Positions 1 through 11,971 of a stretch of 64,000 nt of DNA are shown here, piece by piece. The translations under genes and the position numbers were made by a program. Below the pieces are notes generated by a model. It did not search any database and was not told where the DNA came from. It saw only the letters and a list, made by a program, of their open reading frames with translations. Each line of letters begins with the position of its first letter. Positions within the stretch are counted from its first letter, which is position 1. Source of the DNA: Capitulum mitella. Its lineage: Eukaryota; Arthropoda; Thecostraca; Pollicipedomorpha; Pollicipedidae. The stretch spans positions 897,501-961,500 of the forward strand of contig CP099848.1 of assembly GCA_030062745.1 (NCBI GenBank). The letters are read 5' to 3'.

Positions 1-2740
1 TGTGTAAGTGTCCGTTCAGGGTCGTAAGGAAACGAGCGTTTATCAACAATGTGCGAGTGGTAGGGACGGGATGGCGCGGTACTATAGCACATTTTTCACA
101 CAAACCTTTTTCGGTCCTGGTTTGAGACTTGCTGTAATGGTAAAGTTCGCCTTGACACTCATTCGCGTGGAGCCGTGCATTCCAGTGATTTGTTCTGACC
201 TATGACGTCATCGTTATCAACAAATGGAGCTGGTGGGTGCAGGCTATCGAATGCTGGTCGATTCGCCGAAATCCGCCCGTTGGTGCTCGAGTTAGACATG
301 GAACCATATATTTTGACATTTATGACAAACTATGACGTCACCAAGAGGTCCGATACCGAATTCGGATTTGACCATTCCTGTGAAGTCATGACGACAGCCT
401 TTAGCGAAGAAAATTTTGTTTTGGGACACAAAACTGTTCTGTTTACTCATGTCGGCTGACTTCGCGTTTTTTTCGTTGTTTTTTTTGTAAACGGTCCTGC
501 CGCGAGGCACCCTAGTCCGTGATTGCCCAGTCTTTCCTTGGCTATGCATTGCGTGTGATGTAAGCATTGGGAGAGGGATGAGCGTGCAGACTCATTTCTA
601 AACGTAGAAGGGTAGAACATTATGCATCAGTTTGATGGCTTATAAAGAAGAGGGATGAAAAGGATGAGAAAAGGAGGGACTGAGACACATGCGAACTTAT
701 GTACAGTTGGAGACGCTCGTGCACCCCCAACATCCAAAATGAGCCCCCAGCAGTCTCCATTGCAGTTCCAATATTGGTGCTAGGGTGGCATAGTGCTCCG
801 TAGAAAATCGGGAAAATGCAACCACGAGACAAAATAATAAACGCACAAAACATACAAAAAAATTCAAGACGTATGCGTTTCTTAACAAAAATGTTTTTGT
901 CTGCAGGCAGCATAATCAAATTGGGCGACAAGAATATTGCCAATCAAATTCAGTATGGGCCAGTTCCAGTTCACAAGAACATAAACTTTATGCAGTGGGA
1001 ACATTAACAAAAAGATTTCTAACCATCTAAATTTATCTACTTCTGCACAGACACGTCACGCAACAAAGAGTATTCTGTACAAGGGGGATGAAGATCAGAA
1101 GTACATTCGTACATTTCACATTTTCTCTGTGCATCCCCATACTTCTGAATTCCCACAACTCCCGGCACATCAATACCAGCCCTTATGTCTCATACCTCGT
1201 GTTTCTGTTTGCTCAGATGGCTTAAATTATGCAATCCGCATTCAATTATTATCACATGCCATGAAATAACAATTGGTCTGATTTGTAAGCATTGCAATAT
1301 TCTAAATAATAACGATGAAGCTTCTGGTGTGGTAATTTATGCGTTTTATACATCTTGTCACCAAGTCAAACACATCGCTTCATGTACATGCATAGTAGGG
1401 CCAGTATTTTTGCTCTGGGTTAATTATACTGGTACCTGAGCACTCCGGATGGGGACTTTTAACCATGAAGGCAAGTCTAAAAAGCACTATCACAATTAAG
1501 AAGTTTCATCATTGAAGCTTAGAGCATCATTGCCTTCTTGCACGAGAAACCGCATACAGGGTATGTGCTCTAAATGGAACATCTGCTGACCAGCACAATG
1601 TTAAAGAATCAATGACAGGTTTGTGGGCCTAAGAACATATATTTTATATTCCCCTCAAAACTGTAACATTTCGTGAGTTCGCCTGCTCAAGCTTCCGCAA
1701 GAGGACGCAGAAGTTCATTTCAGTTATGGTTTGTTTGCTGTTAGTTAGGACGCACAGCCTCCCGGGCTTTAGCGTGCGTGTATTGAGTCGAGCCCCTTGT
1801 CTCGTTGGGCGTCGTCAGTCGTCTCTTTGATTATGGATGGTTGGGTATTTTGCTCTTTATAGTACAAAAGGCAGTGAAATTACCTCGGTCTCCTAGTGAT
1901 GGGCTTAGTGACGTAGTGCTGGGCAAAGCGAACATGAGAGCTATCGCATCCACAACAAGGGATTGCATATATCAGTGAAGCTTTGCGTCCCCTCCCTCCA
2001 AAAAGAAAGTCTATGTGGACATGACAGCTCCCCCAGACCAGTAATGTAGAAGCTAAGAACCTCGAAGGAAATTCGGACTTTCTGTAAATTTTATCGCCTA
2101 GCCTGGTCATTTCAAACAACTGGAACGTGTATCCGAGGGCGCTGGAACTCCTCCACATTTGAGAGCGGCGTTGGGGAAAGGGCAAAGAAGTTTTTTGGGT
2201 CAGTTCTTTCCAGTCATTGCCCATACGCCCAGGGTCAGTGAAGTCATTACCGTGACCTGGCAGGTCATTTGTTGACCTGGAACCAAAAAATCGAATATCG
2301 TTGAGCGGCTGACGTGACGAGCAACACATTGTTTTTTACGGCGTTATTCTGTATCTGTTTTATAAAAAGCTAGTATATTATGGCTAGTAAAGCTAGTAAA
2401 AGTTAGTATTTTATGAAAAGCTAGGGGTCATTTTGGGACCCTTCCCCGCGGGACGAGGGCTGAAGGTCCCTTTCACGTTGGCCGGTTCGGCCGGTAGGTT
2501 CTCGCGCCAGCGGTATAATCGATCGTCGATTGAGACCGTTATGTGCGGAAAACATTGACGATGTGTTCTCTCGAACAACACTGGGCTGGTCTGTTCGGCA
2601 CGCGCCAATCGTGTCTGTTTGCGAGAAAATCGTTCGAGCGATCGGCCGTTTCGGTCGCAAAATGCAGCGTGATTGCGAAAACTGCACAACACTCGGCATC
2701 CTGGAATGCGATAGCACTGGGAACATTACTTCACTGAACT
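1..2740. other. no gene recognised; flank with two TGACGTCA sites
   Basis: No reading frame here shows a known domain, the GC-rich third-position codon use of the three real genes, or a convincing splice-bounded exon. The longest open stretch, about 150 codons on the - strand near 1880-2329, looks like chance. Perfect TGACGTCA palindromes occur at 203-210 and 333-340. Around 2365-2425 the motif GCTAGTA recurs several times within about 60 bases. Confidence 0.5.
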
Positions 2741-2771
2741 CATCAGAAAAAGCAAATCTTTGCAGCAGAAA

Positions 2772-2877
2772 AGATTTGCTTTTCTGCTGTAAAAGCAGAA
2801 AAGCAAATCTGCTCTTCTGCTTTTACAGCTGCTCTGAACAGCTCTGTTGTCACTGCTCTGAACAACGTTCAGAGCAG
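2772..2877. repeat. cluster of perfect, partly overlapping inverted repeats
   Basis: Three perfect hairpins are packed together. Arms 2772-2787 and 2795-2810 pair over 16 bp with a 7-nt loop. Arms 2786-2800 and 2815-2829 pair over 15 bp with a 14-nt loop. Arms 2853-2863 and 2867-2877 pair over 11 bp with a 3-nt loop. The first two share bases 2786-2800, so they cannot form at the same time. No coding potential is evident. The block could be a fold-back remnant of a mobile element or a structured RNA; nothing in the sequence decides between these. Confidence 0.7.
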
Positions 2878-2880
2878 AAA

Positions 2881-3469
2881 CGTGGTCTGTTGTTGTAAAG
2901 CATCTTTGTCTGCACGCTTGCAGCTGCTTTTTTTTTAGTAATTTCGCTACCTTTCATCTCGGTTTAAGACTCAGAAATTTAGAAATTCGCCGCCACTACC
3001 GTTAACATCGTCGAATAGGACTCTCATCTCGTCTATAGAAATCGCAACGTCGACTTTGTCGCCGCAAGGTACTCTCAGTCGCCAGGCCGCACCAGCCGAA
3101 CGGGCCCACGTGCTGCACCTCTCGGCTGGCTCCGGCGCCGGGCGTCCGGAGCAGGCGGCGCGGTCGGCGCCCAGTGCCCGGGCGGGGCGACGTCGCCGGT
3201 CGCCAATGGTTGGCCGCTGGCCGGCGGCCGGAATCTCTGCACGCGTGCCTGCCGTAACCAGGGTGATGGCGGGGATCTCGGCGCGGCCGGTGGCGTCCGC
3301 TCAATACCGGGCAGTGAGCCGCCCCGCGGCCGGTCGGCGTCCGCGCCCCGCCATGGCCGCCGTCACCTCCCAACTGGCAGGTACAGCAGACGGGACCCTC
3401 CCCGCCCCTCCGCTGCGGGCGGAGCGCCGCCGGGGGCCGGTGTGACCGCGGCTGTCGATCTGCCCGCAG
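2881..3469. other. GC-rich stretch with no identified gene
   Basis: GC rises sharply from about 3050. Open frames exist on both strands, but they are mutually overlapping, rich in Arg, Pro and Ala and without domains, as expected for GC-rich DNA where stops are rare. It may be the upstream intron or CpG-rich flank of the candidate exon that follows. Confidence 0.35.
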
Positions 3470-3574
3470 GCGGCGGCTGTCCGGGTGTCGTCAGGAAGAG
3501 TGACCGGCTGCGGCCCGAGTTCGGAGTGCCGGACATCCTCGCCAACAACTGGGTAACCACCGGCGACGCCTCCA
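3470..3574 (+). CDS. candidate orphan coding exon, product unknown
   Basis: A pyrimidine-rich tract ending in CAG sits just before 3470, and a perfect GTGAGT donor follows 3574. Between them a 105-nt frame encodes a peptide that includes RKSDRLRPEFGVPDILANNW. Its third positions are nearly all G or C, like the three firm genes and unlike the surroundings. If the donor is ignored, the frame stops at 3580-3582. I do not recognise the peptide. It could be an internal exon of an upstream + strand gene, an alternative 5' exon for Lifeguard, or chance in GC-rich DNA. Confidence 0.35.
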
Positions 3575-4089
3575 GTGAGTGACGGCAGGCGGCGGTGCAG
3601 TGTGAGATGCAGATGCATCAAGGTATTACGTATATGTCATGTAATCGGTGTATGCTTGGTAGTTTATCAAGCAATTTGTTGGGCTTCGTTTGTTTTGTTG
3701 TTATGTTATCGTGATTGACTGCGTTATTGTACGTCTGTTATCGATGTACGTCTGTGTATGATATTATGCGTCCTGATAGGCTATTGTGATGGATTTGGAA
3801 TTCATTTTGCTACCCATGATGGTTGCCAGTGTTTTTTTTGTGCATGTGTTTATGCGTAGTTTTGTTTGTTAGTTTTTTGCTTGTTTGTTGTTTGCTCCTT
3901 TGCTATGCCTCTGATAACTTTCCATCGTCATAGTATCTCATGAGATGACGCATTTGTGTGCTCGAGATCGTTTTGTCACAGTTGAGAAGTTTGTTAATGG
4001 CTCTGCCTGCGCCGTTGGTGGACGGGGCGTGTGCGCGCCCGTTGCCCCGTGCGTCGTGCTCTGCGCCTCTGGCCGTCCGGCGCGGGGCG
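3575..4089. other. no gene recognised; upstream flank of the Lifeguard gene
   Basis: After the GC-rich block the sequence becomes T- and GT-rich from about 3620 to 3940, with no domain-bearing frame. GC rises again from about 4010 towards the Lifeguard start codon. Confidence 0.4.
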
Positions 4090-4212
4090 TGACGTCATCT
4101 GTCGCCGGCAGAGCGACCGGCGTCTCCGATCCCTACGATCGCCAGCTCGGGACCGTCCGACCGAGGGCAGCCGCCTCCGCCGCCGCCGCCGCCGCCGCCG
4201 CCGCCTGGAGCC
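4090..4212 (+). promoter_or_regulatory. putative Lifeguard promoter/5' leader with CRE and CCG repeat
   Basis: This CpG-rich stretch directly precedes the Lifeguard ATG. A perfect cAMP-response-type palindrome TGACGTCA lies at 4090-4097, about 120 bases upstream of the start. A CCG trinucleotide run of about nine units ends near 4204, and the start codon context is GGAGCCATG. CREB/ATF proteins are the known binders of this palindrome. That it drives this gene is inferred from position only. No TATA box is evident. Confidence 0.4.
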
Positions 4213-7260
<3,048 letters not shown>

Positions 7261-9030
7261 CGCCACCAACGGTGGAATGCATTCGACCGCGGCGAAAGCC
7301 AAGAATGGAAATGGCTTTTCATTTTCGTTAATGTGGAGGTTGAGTGTGATGCTTGGTGCGCATATTTGGAAGAGCCTTTTCGCACAGTTCTTCTGCTTTT
7401 GGCTGGGCATTTTAAGAACTGAGGGGCGAAAAAGAAAAAATGTTTATTCTCTTCTGGCCATTTAAGTCAAGGGGCAAATTTGGATTGATGGTACGGGGAA
7501 CGTTGTGCTGGCTGCTATCATTGCGTACTGGTTGCTATCATTGCGCTGGGCGGACCTGTAGTAACATCTGTTACGTCAGTGGTCGGCACTGAAGGTCGTG
7601 GCTTTTGAAGTGTACATATGGCGTAGTAAAAATATTCGATTTGGGAACGGAAATAGTTATTTTTCAGGATCCCTGCAGGTTTAACGTTGTTTATATTACT
7701 AGTACGCGTATATATTGCCGGTTACGTGTGGCATTATATACGCGTTTGAAGTGTTTGAAAACCGATTACGTCATCGGTGAGAGTTTTTGGGTTTGGTAGT
7801 CGGCCCTCACTAGATTAAGGATGATTTGTTCATGAATCTTAAACGTTTCATTCCCTTTGTTTTTGTGTCTTTCTAGTTGCACTGTCACAGGTAACGATGT
7901 CCGTCTTGCACTGTTAACCGGTAGTGCGTGATACGATTGATGTGCTGTAATTGGGATTCGTTTTTGATCAAGGAGGAATATTTATTTACTATGTAAGTGA
8001 TACTTTGCCAATGCATGCGCCAATTAAGCGTCAGGCTAAGAACAAGGGCGCCTGCATGGCCTTTCGCTAATGGTGATGAACAGCTAGTGTCGTGTTTTGC
8101 GCCTATTTCCCTAGAACGAGCCGTACCCCGTAGAGGACGGTTGAAGGTTGAGGGTTACCCAGGAAGGTGGGCCCTCGCCACAGCGGTCTGCGCGGCTTGG
8201 AACGTTCGCAGCAGCGTCGGCGGTCGGGACTGCTCTCTACTGCGGCGTGCCGAGATCCCTTCCCCGCCCTCCCGGCCGGCGGCCAGGTAGGGGGCCCGCA
8301 GGCAGGGGGGTCCGGCAGGCGACAGCCAGGGGCGTGACAGGGTGTCTGAGGCTGTCTCCACTGTCGTGCTGTCCGCGAACAGTTGGATGTTTTGTACGCC
8401 GTCACAAAGAACGCTCTGTGCAGGGCTTGTGAAGAAGTCGGGGGGGGGGGGGGCGGCGGACGTGGCTCCGGTTTTTTGGCCAGGCCAGTCGTGAAGTACG
8501 TGTTCGTCGCCGTCACGGACAGCACCGGTTATTGGCTCACCTGTAGTAATAGTTCGTGATGTTCGCCAGATTTTGCGCCGTAGGATCAAGCTATCTGCAT
8601 AGAATCTGCATAAGCTGCGCCAAAGTCATTGTTCCAAAAACGTGGTTGTCAGTCCAGTTTCAGCTTAACACATGCGTTCTTTGTTATCAGTGCTTATTAC
8701 CAATAAACGTCGAAGGACAGTGTGGTTTGTTGCGTTCCGTAGTTGTGGGGAATATTTTGGCATTATTTGAGGCTGGTGAACGAATGATACATTGCTTCAG
8801 TCACCCGAGACCTCATGGGCGAAATCCATCGCTGTTACCGTTCGGAGACCGGCATAAGGCTGCTTCCCGCAGCTTGCTTGGTGACTCGTATAACCTATTG
8901 ACACGACATTGCAAACATTTTGTGATTTAATTATCATTTTGCGTGGGCTTTTTAATGGGAAAACGTAAGATTTTGTGAACTAATTATCATTTTGTTTGGG
9001 ATTTTTAATAAACCTTTAGTGCGGCCAAGT
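7261..9030 (+). other. Lifeguard 3' flank / probable 3' UTR
   Basis: No other gene is visible between the Lifeguard stop and the ARMC3 upstream region. Candidate poly(A) signals AATAAA lie at 8702-8707 and 9007-9012. A 13-14 base poly-G run lies near 8441-8454, followed by CGGCGGACG. The true transcript end cannot be read from the sequence. Confidence 0.4.
9007..9012 (+). terminator. candidate poly(A) signal
   Basis: A perfect AATAAA is followed about 25 bases later by a T run (about 9036-9048), the usual arrangement of hexamer and downstream U-rich element on the + strand. It would end the Lifeguard transcript about 1.75 kb after the stop codon. The AATAAA at 8702 is an alternative without the T run. 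Confidence 0.4.
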
Positions 9031-9114
9031 CACAGTTTTTTTTTTTTTGCTTCGGAGCACTCTTGTGTCCAGGAATATGAAAATAAGTTCACAATACGGA
9101 GACAAATGCTTCTT

Positions 9115-9275
9115 ATCCTCTTGCAAGGTCTGGGAATCTGCGAAATGTAACAATTTTTATTTTGTCGTCTTGAACGAGTAGATCAAACTCCGCTAGCGTG
9201 AGACCCTGCGAATACAGTCCACGGGGTCGGGTAGGGAATCGCAGAAATTTAACAATTTTACTGTCCTGATTGGCC
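9115..9275. repeat. degenerate direct duplication of about 105 bp
   Basis: A block near 9129-9155 (GAATCTGCGAAATGTAACAA and following T-rich bases) recurs near 9237-9262 as GAATCGCAGAAATTTAACAA. Both copies are followed by a T-rich run and then a CCTGATTGG- or GTCTTGAACG-like stretch. The - strand translation correspondingly repeats an F-R-F-P motif. It reads as an old tandem duplication rather than a gene. Confidence 0.5.
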
Positions 9276-9489
9276 TGTAACGTAATGTGTGTCACACACA
9301 CAACTGTGAAGCTCATTCAGAGCGTGATTCTAGAAAAGCGTACAAAAGCATCATCAAGCAGTCCAGACCGAGTCCAACGAAATCTGAAATAAGTATCGCG
9401 AATCGAAGCAGGTCGCCAGTACTGCCGCGGACCTTCAGGGGACGAGCAGCGAGTGTTGACCGTCCGCAGCCGGGGCTCAGCGCGCAAAG

Positions 9490-11892
9490 ATGCCTGCCGC
9501 CAAGCAGGAGCGGGTCGAACCGGGCCGGGTGGAGCCGCCGTTCCAATGGGACACGCACATTCCGCACACGGTGGCGCTGATGCTCAACGCCACCGAGGAG
9601 GACCTGGTGCTGAAGGCGTGCCAGTCGCTCTACAAGTTCGCGCACGAGGGCGAGGTGAACCAGAGCCTGCTGATGCAGTACGACATCCTGCGCCTGCTGC
9701 AGGCGCACCTGCACCACGACAACCGCAGCGTGCGCCGCATGGCGGCCATGACGCTCAGCGAGCTGGCCGGCAACGCGGCCGTGCAGGCGGCGCTGCTGGC
9801 GGACGGCAGCGCCCGGCACCTGGTCGCCGTGCTGGCGGCGGACGACGATCGCGTGGTGCACGAGTTCGTGAGCGGCGCTCTCCGGAAGCTGGCCGAGAGC
9901 CCGGCGGGCCGCGCCGAGCTGCTGGCGGCCGGCGCCGTCGAGTCGCTCACGCGCCGGCTCGACTCGCCCGACCCGGACGTGCTGAAGAACTGCCTGGACG
10001 CGCTGCTGGCCGTGCTGGCCGACTTCCAGGCGGTGGGCGCGTTCGTCGCGTGTGGCGGCGTCGAGCGGGCGCTGGCGCTGCTGCAGGCCGAGCCGGCCGT
10101 GTTGCTGGAGCTGGCGCTGGAGGCGCTGCGCAAGGCCATGTACACGGCCGACGGCCGGCGCCGGCTGCGCGAGGTCAGCGGGCTCGAGGAGCTGCTGCTG
10201 CTGCTGGAGGACGCCGGCCGGGCGGCGCAGTCGGCGCGCGCCGTCGCCGTGCTTGAGCACGCCGCGCTCGACGCCAAGAACGTGCGCGCCATGCACCGCA
10301 ACGGCGGCATGCTGCGCATGGTGCAGCTGGCGCGCGCGCCGGGCGCCGAGCCGGCGCTGGTGGCGCAGTGCGGCGCCGTGCTCGCACGGCTCGGCGGCGA
10401 CGAGCAGATCCGGCGCTCGCTGCACGAGCTCGGCGCCGAGGCCGTGCTAGTCGAGGCGATGCTGGGCGCGGCCGACGCCGGCTGCCAGGCGGGCGGCGCC
10501 CGCGCCGCGGCCGGCCTGGCCGCGCTGCCGGCCGCCCAGGAGGAGCTGGTCCGACTGGGCGCCGTGACGCCGCTGCTCGCCATGCTGACCAGCGCCGAGA
10601 CGAGCCGGCCGGCCGCGCAGGGCCTGGCGTCCATCACGCGCGGCCACGAACTCGCCTGCCGCCAGGCGGCCGAGGGGCTCGCCAAGCTCGTGGACCGGCT
10701 GGCCGGCGACGACGACGAGGCGGCGGCGCACGCGGCCGCCGCCGTCGCCAACCTGGCCGGCCAGGAGGCGGTGCGGCCGGCGGTGGCGGCCAGCCGCGCC
10801 GCCGATCGGCTGCTGGCCTGCTTGAAGAACGGCAGCGCGCCGCTGCTGGTCGCCGCCTGCGAGGCGCTGGGCGTGCTCAGTCTGAGCCTGCGCGCGCGGC
10901 ACCAGCTGGTGGAGCGCGGCGGCGTGCAGCAGCTGCTGCAGCTGCTCGACAGTGACTACCCTGCCGTGCGGACGGCGGCCGTGCGGGCGCTGCAGGTGGT
11001 GGCCGCCGACCCCGGCGCCGCTGAGCAGCTGTGCGACGCCGCCGCGGTGGCCGCGCTGCGCGGGATGCACGCGACCTCGGCGCTGAAGGTGGTGCTGCAG
11101 GTAAACCTGTCGGCGCTGTACAGCCAGTTCGGCCGGCTGAGCGCGCACCACCGGCTCTGCGATGGCTTCTTCGACACGGGCCGGCGCGCGGACGATGCCG
11201 CCGCGCCCGAGCTGCAGGCGGAGCTGGCGCAGCCGCCCGAGCCCGGACGGCTGGTGCTGCTGCTCAACTCGGCCGTCTGCCCGCAGCAGCCGGAGCCGGC
11301 GCCGGCCGAGGACGCCGAGCCGGCGGCGGCGCGGCGCGCCTCGCCCGGCCGCCGCGCCTCGCCGCGCCGCAGCCACCGCGCCGGCGCCGTCTCGGCCGAG
11401 CCGGCGGAGCCGACGACGCCGCCCGAGCCGCCGGCCGACCACCGGCTGGCCGCCTACGTGGCGTACGTGCGCGCCTCCGTGCAGCCGCTCGAGTGCGACC
11501 GGCGCCAGAGCGCCACGCTGGCCGCGTTCGTGGCCGAGCGGCTGGGTGGCGCGGTGGCGCGCGACCAGCTGGCCGGCTGGTCGAACCAGCACCACGTGGA
11601 GGAGCTGCAGCGCCGGCACGCCAGCAACGTCATCCCGGTGGGCGAGCTGGAGCGCGCTGGCCTCCGCTGCCGCGCGCTGCTCTTCAAGTTCCTGGCCGAC
11701 CAGATCAGCCTGCCGTGCACGCTGACCCGCGGCAGCTACGGCAAGTACTGGAACACGGTGTTCGTCGCCGACGACGGCCCGGCGGCGCCGGACGGCGCCT
11801 ACCAGGAGGTGGTGGTCGACCTGATTCACCAGCCAGGCAGGCTGATGGCGGCCGGCACGGCCAGCGCCCTGGAGTACACGACCGGACTCTGA
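9490..11892 (+). CDS. ARMC3-like armadillo-repeat protein, intronless
   Basis: A single uninterrupted 800-codon frame runs from ATG (context AAAGATGCC) to TGA. Residues about 20-560 are tandem armadillo repeats with recurring LLAxG, AAxALxxLA and VxxLVxLL patterns. Residues 600-650 form a Pro/Ala/Arg-rich linker with RRASPGRRASPRR. Residues about 651-790 match the EDR1/CTR1-type peptidase-like domain of ARMC3: RCRALLFKFLADQISLPCTL, then YGKYWNTV, then VVDLIHQPGRLM. Candidate active-site-like residues are C743, D777 and H780. Length and order fit ARMC3 (human about 870 residues), known from cilia and sperm flagella. Vertebrate ARMC3 has many exons, so one exon here suggests a retrocopy or complete intron loss, while both other genes in the window keep introns. 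Third positions are almost all G or C. Confidence 0.93.
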   Translation: MPAAKQERVEPGRVEPPFQWDTHIPHTVALMLNATEEDLVLKACQSLYKFAHEGEVNQSLLMQYDILRLLQAHLHHDNRSVRRMAAMTLSELAGNAAVQAALLADGSARHLVAVLAADDDRVVHEFVSGALRKLAESPAGRAELLAAGAVESLTRRLDSPDPDVLKNCLDALLAVLADFQAVGAFVACGGVERALALLQAEPAVLLELALEALRKAMYTADGRRRLREVSGLEELLLLLEDAGRAAQSARAVAVLEHAALDAKNVRAMHRNGGMLRMVQLARAPGAEPALVAQCGAVLARLGGDEQIRRSLHELGAEAVLVEAMLGAADAGCQAGGARAAAGLAALPAAQEELVRLGAVTPLLAMLTSAETSRPAAQGLASITRGHELACRQAAEGLAKLVDRLAGDDDEAAAHAAAAVANLAGQEAVRPAVAASRAADRLLACLKNGSAPLLVAACEALGVLSLSLRARHQLVERGGVQQLLQLLDSDYPAVRTAAVRALQVVAADPGAAEQLCDAAAVAALRGMHATSALKVVLQVNLSALYSQFGRLSAHHRLCDGFFDTGRRADDAAAPELQAELAQPPEPGRLVLLLNSAVCPQQPEPAPAEDAEPAAARRASPGRRASPRRSHRAGAVSAEPAEPTTPPEPPADHRLAAYVAYVRASVQPLECDRRQSATLAAFVAERLGGAVARDQLAGWSNQHHVEELQRRHASNVIPVGELERAGLRCRALLFKFLADQISLPCTLTRGSYGKYWNTVFVADDGPAAPDGAYQEVVVDLIHQPGRLMAAGTASALEYTTGL

Positions 11893-11971
11893 GCATGTCT
11901 GAAACTTGGTGCCGGACTCGGAGCACGTCTCGAAGCTTGATGTCGGACCCTGAGGAGGTCTGAAGTACACC
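11882..11971. repeat. three degenerate 30-31 bp tandem units at the ARMC3 stop
   Basis: Units begin at 11882, 11912 and 11943 with CCGGACTCTGAGCATGTCTG, CCGGACTCGGAGCACGTCTC and TCGGACCCTGAGGAGGTCTG. The first overlaps the last codons and the TGA of ARMC3. The array probably arose by duplication of the gene's 3' end into its 3' UTR. Only the first copy is translated. Confidence 0.65.

Noticed and set aside
1880-2329. 149-codon - strand frame
   Set aside because: No domain, no codon bias, no splice context. Length is compatible with chance.
3056-3445. 129-codon GC-rich frame upstream of the orphan exon
   Set aside because: Overlapped by equally long frames on the other strand, with no domain and low-complexity Arg/Ala/Pro composition.
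8327-8480. Another hAT tip at CAGGGGCGTGACAGG
   Set aside because: No partner inverted end and no matching 8-bp flanks could be found, so the resemblance is probably chance.
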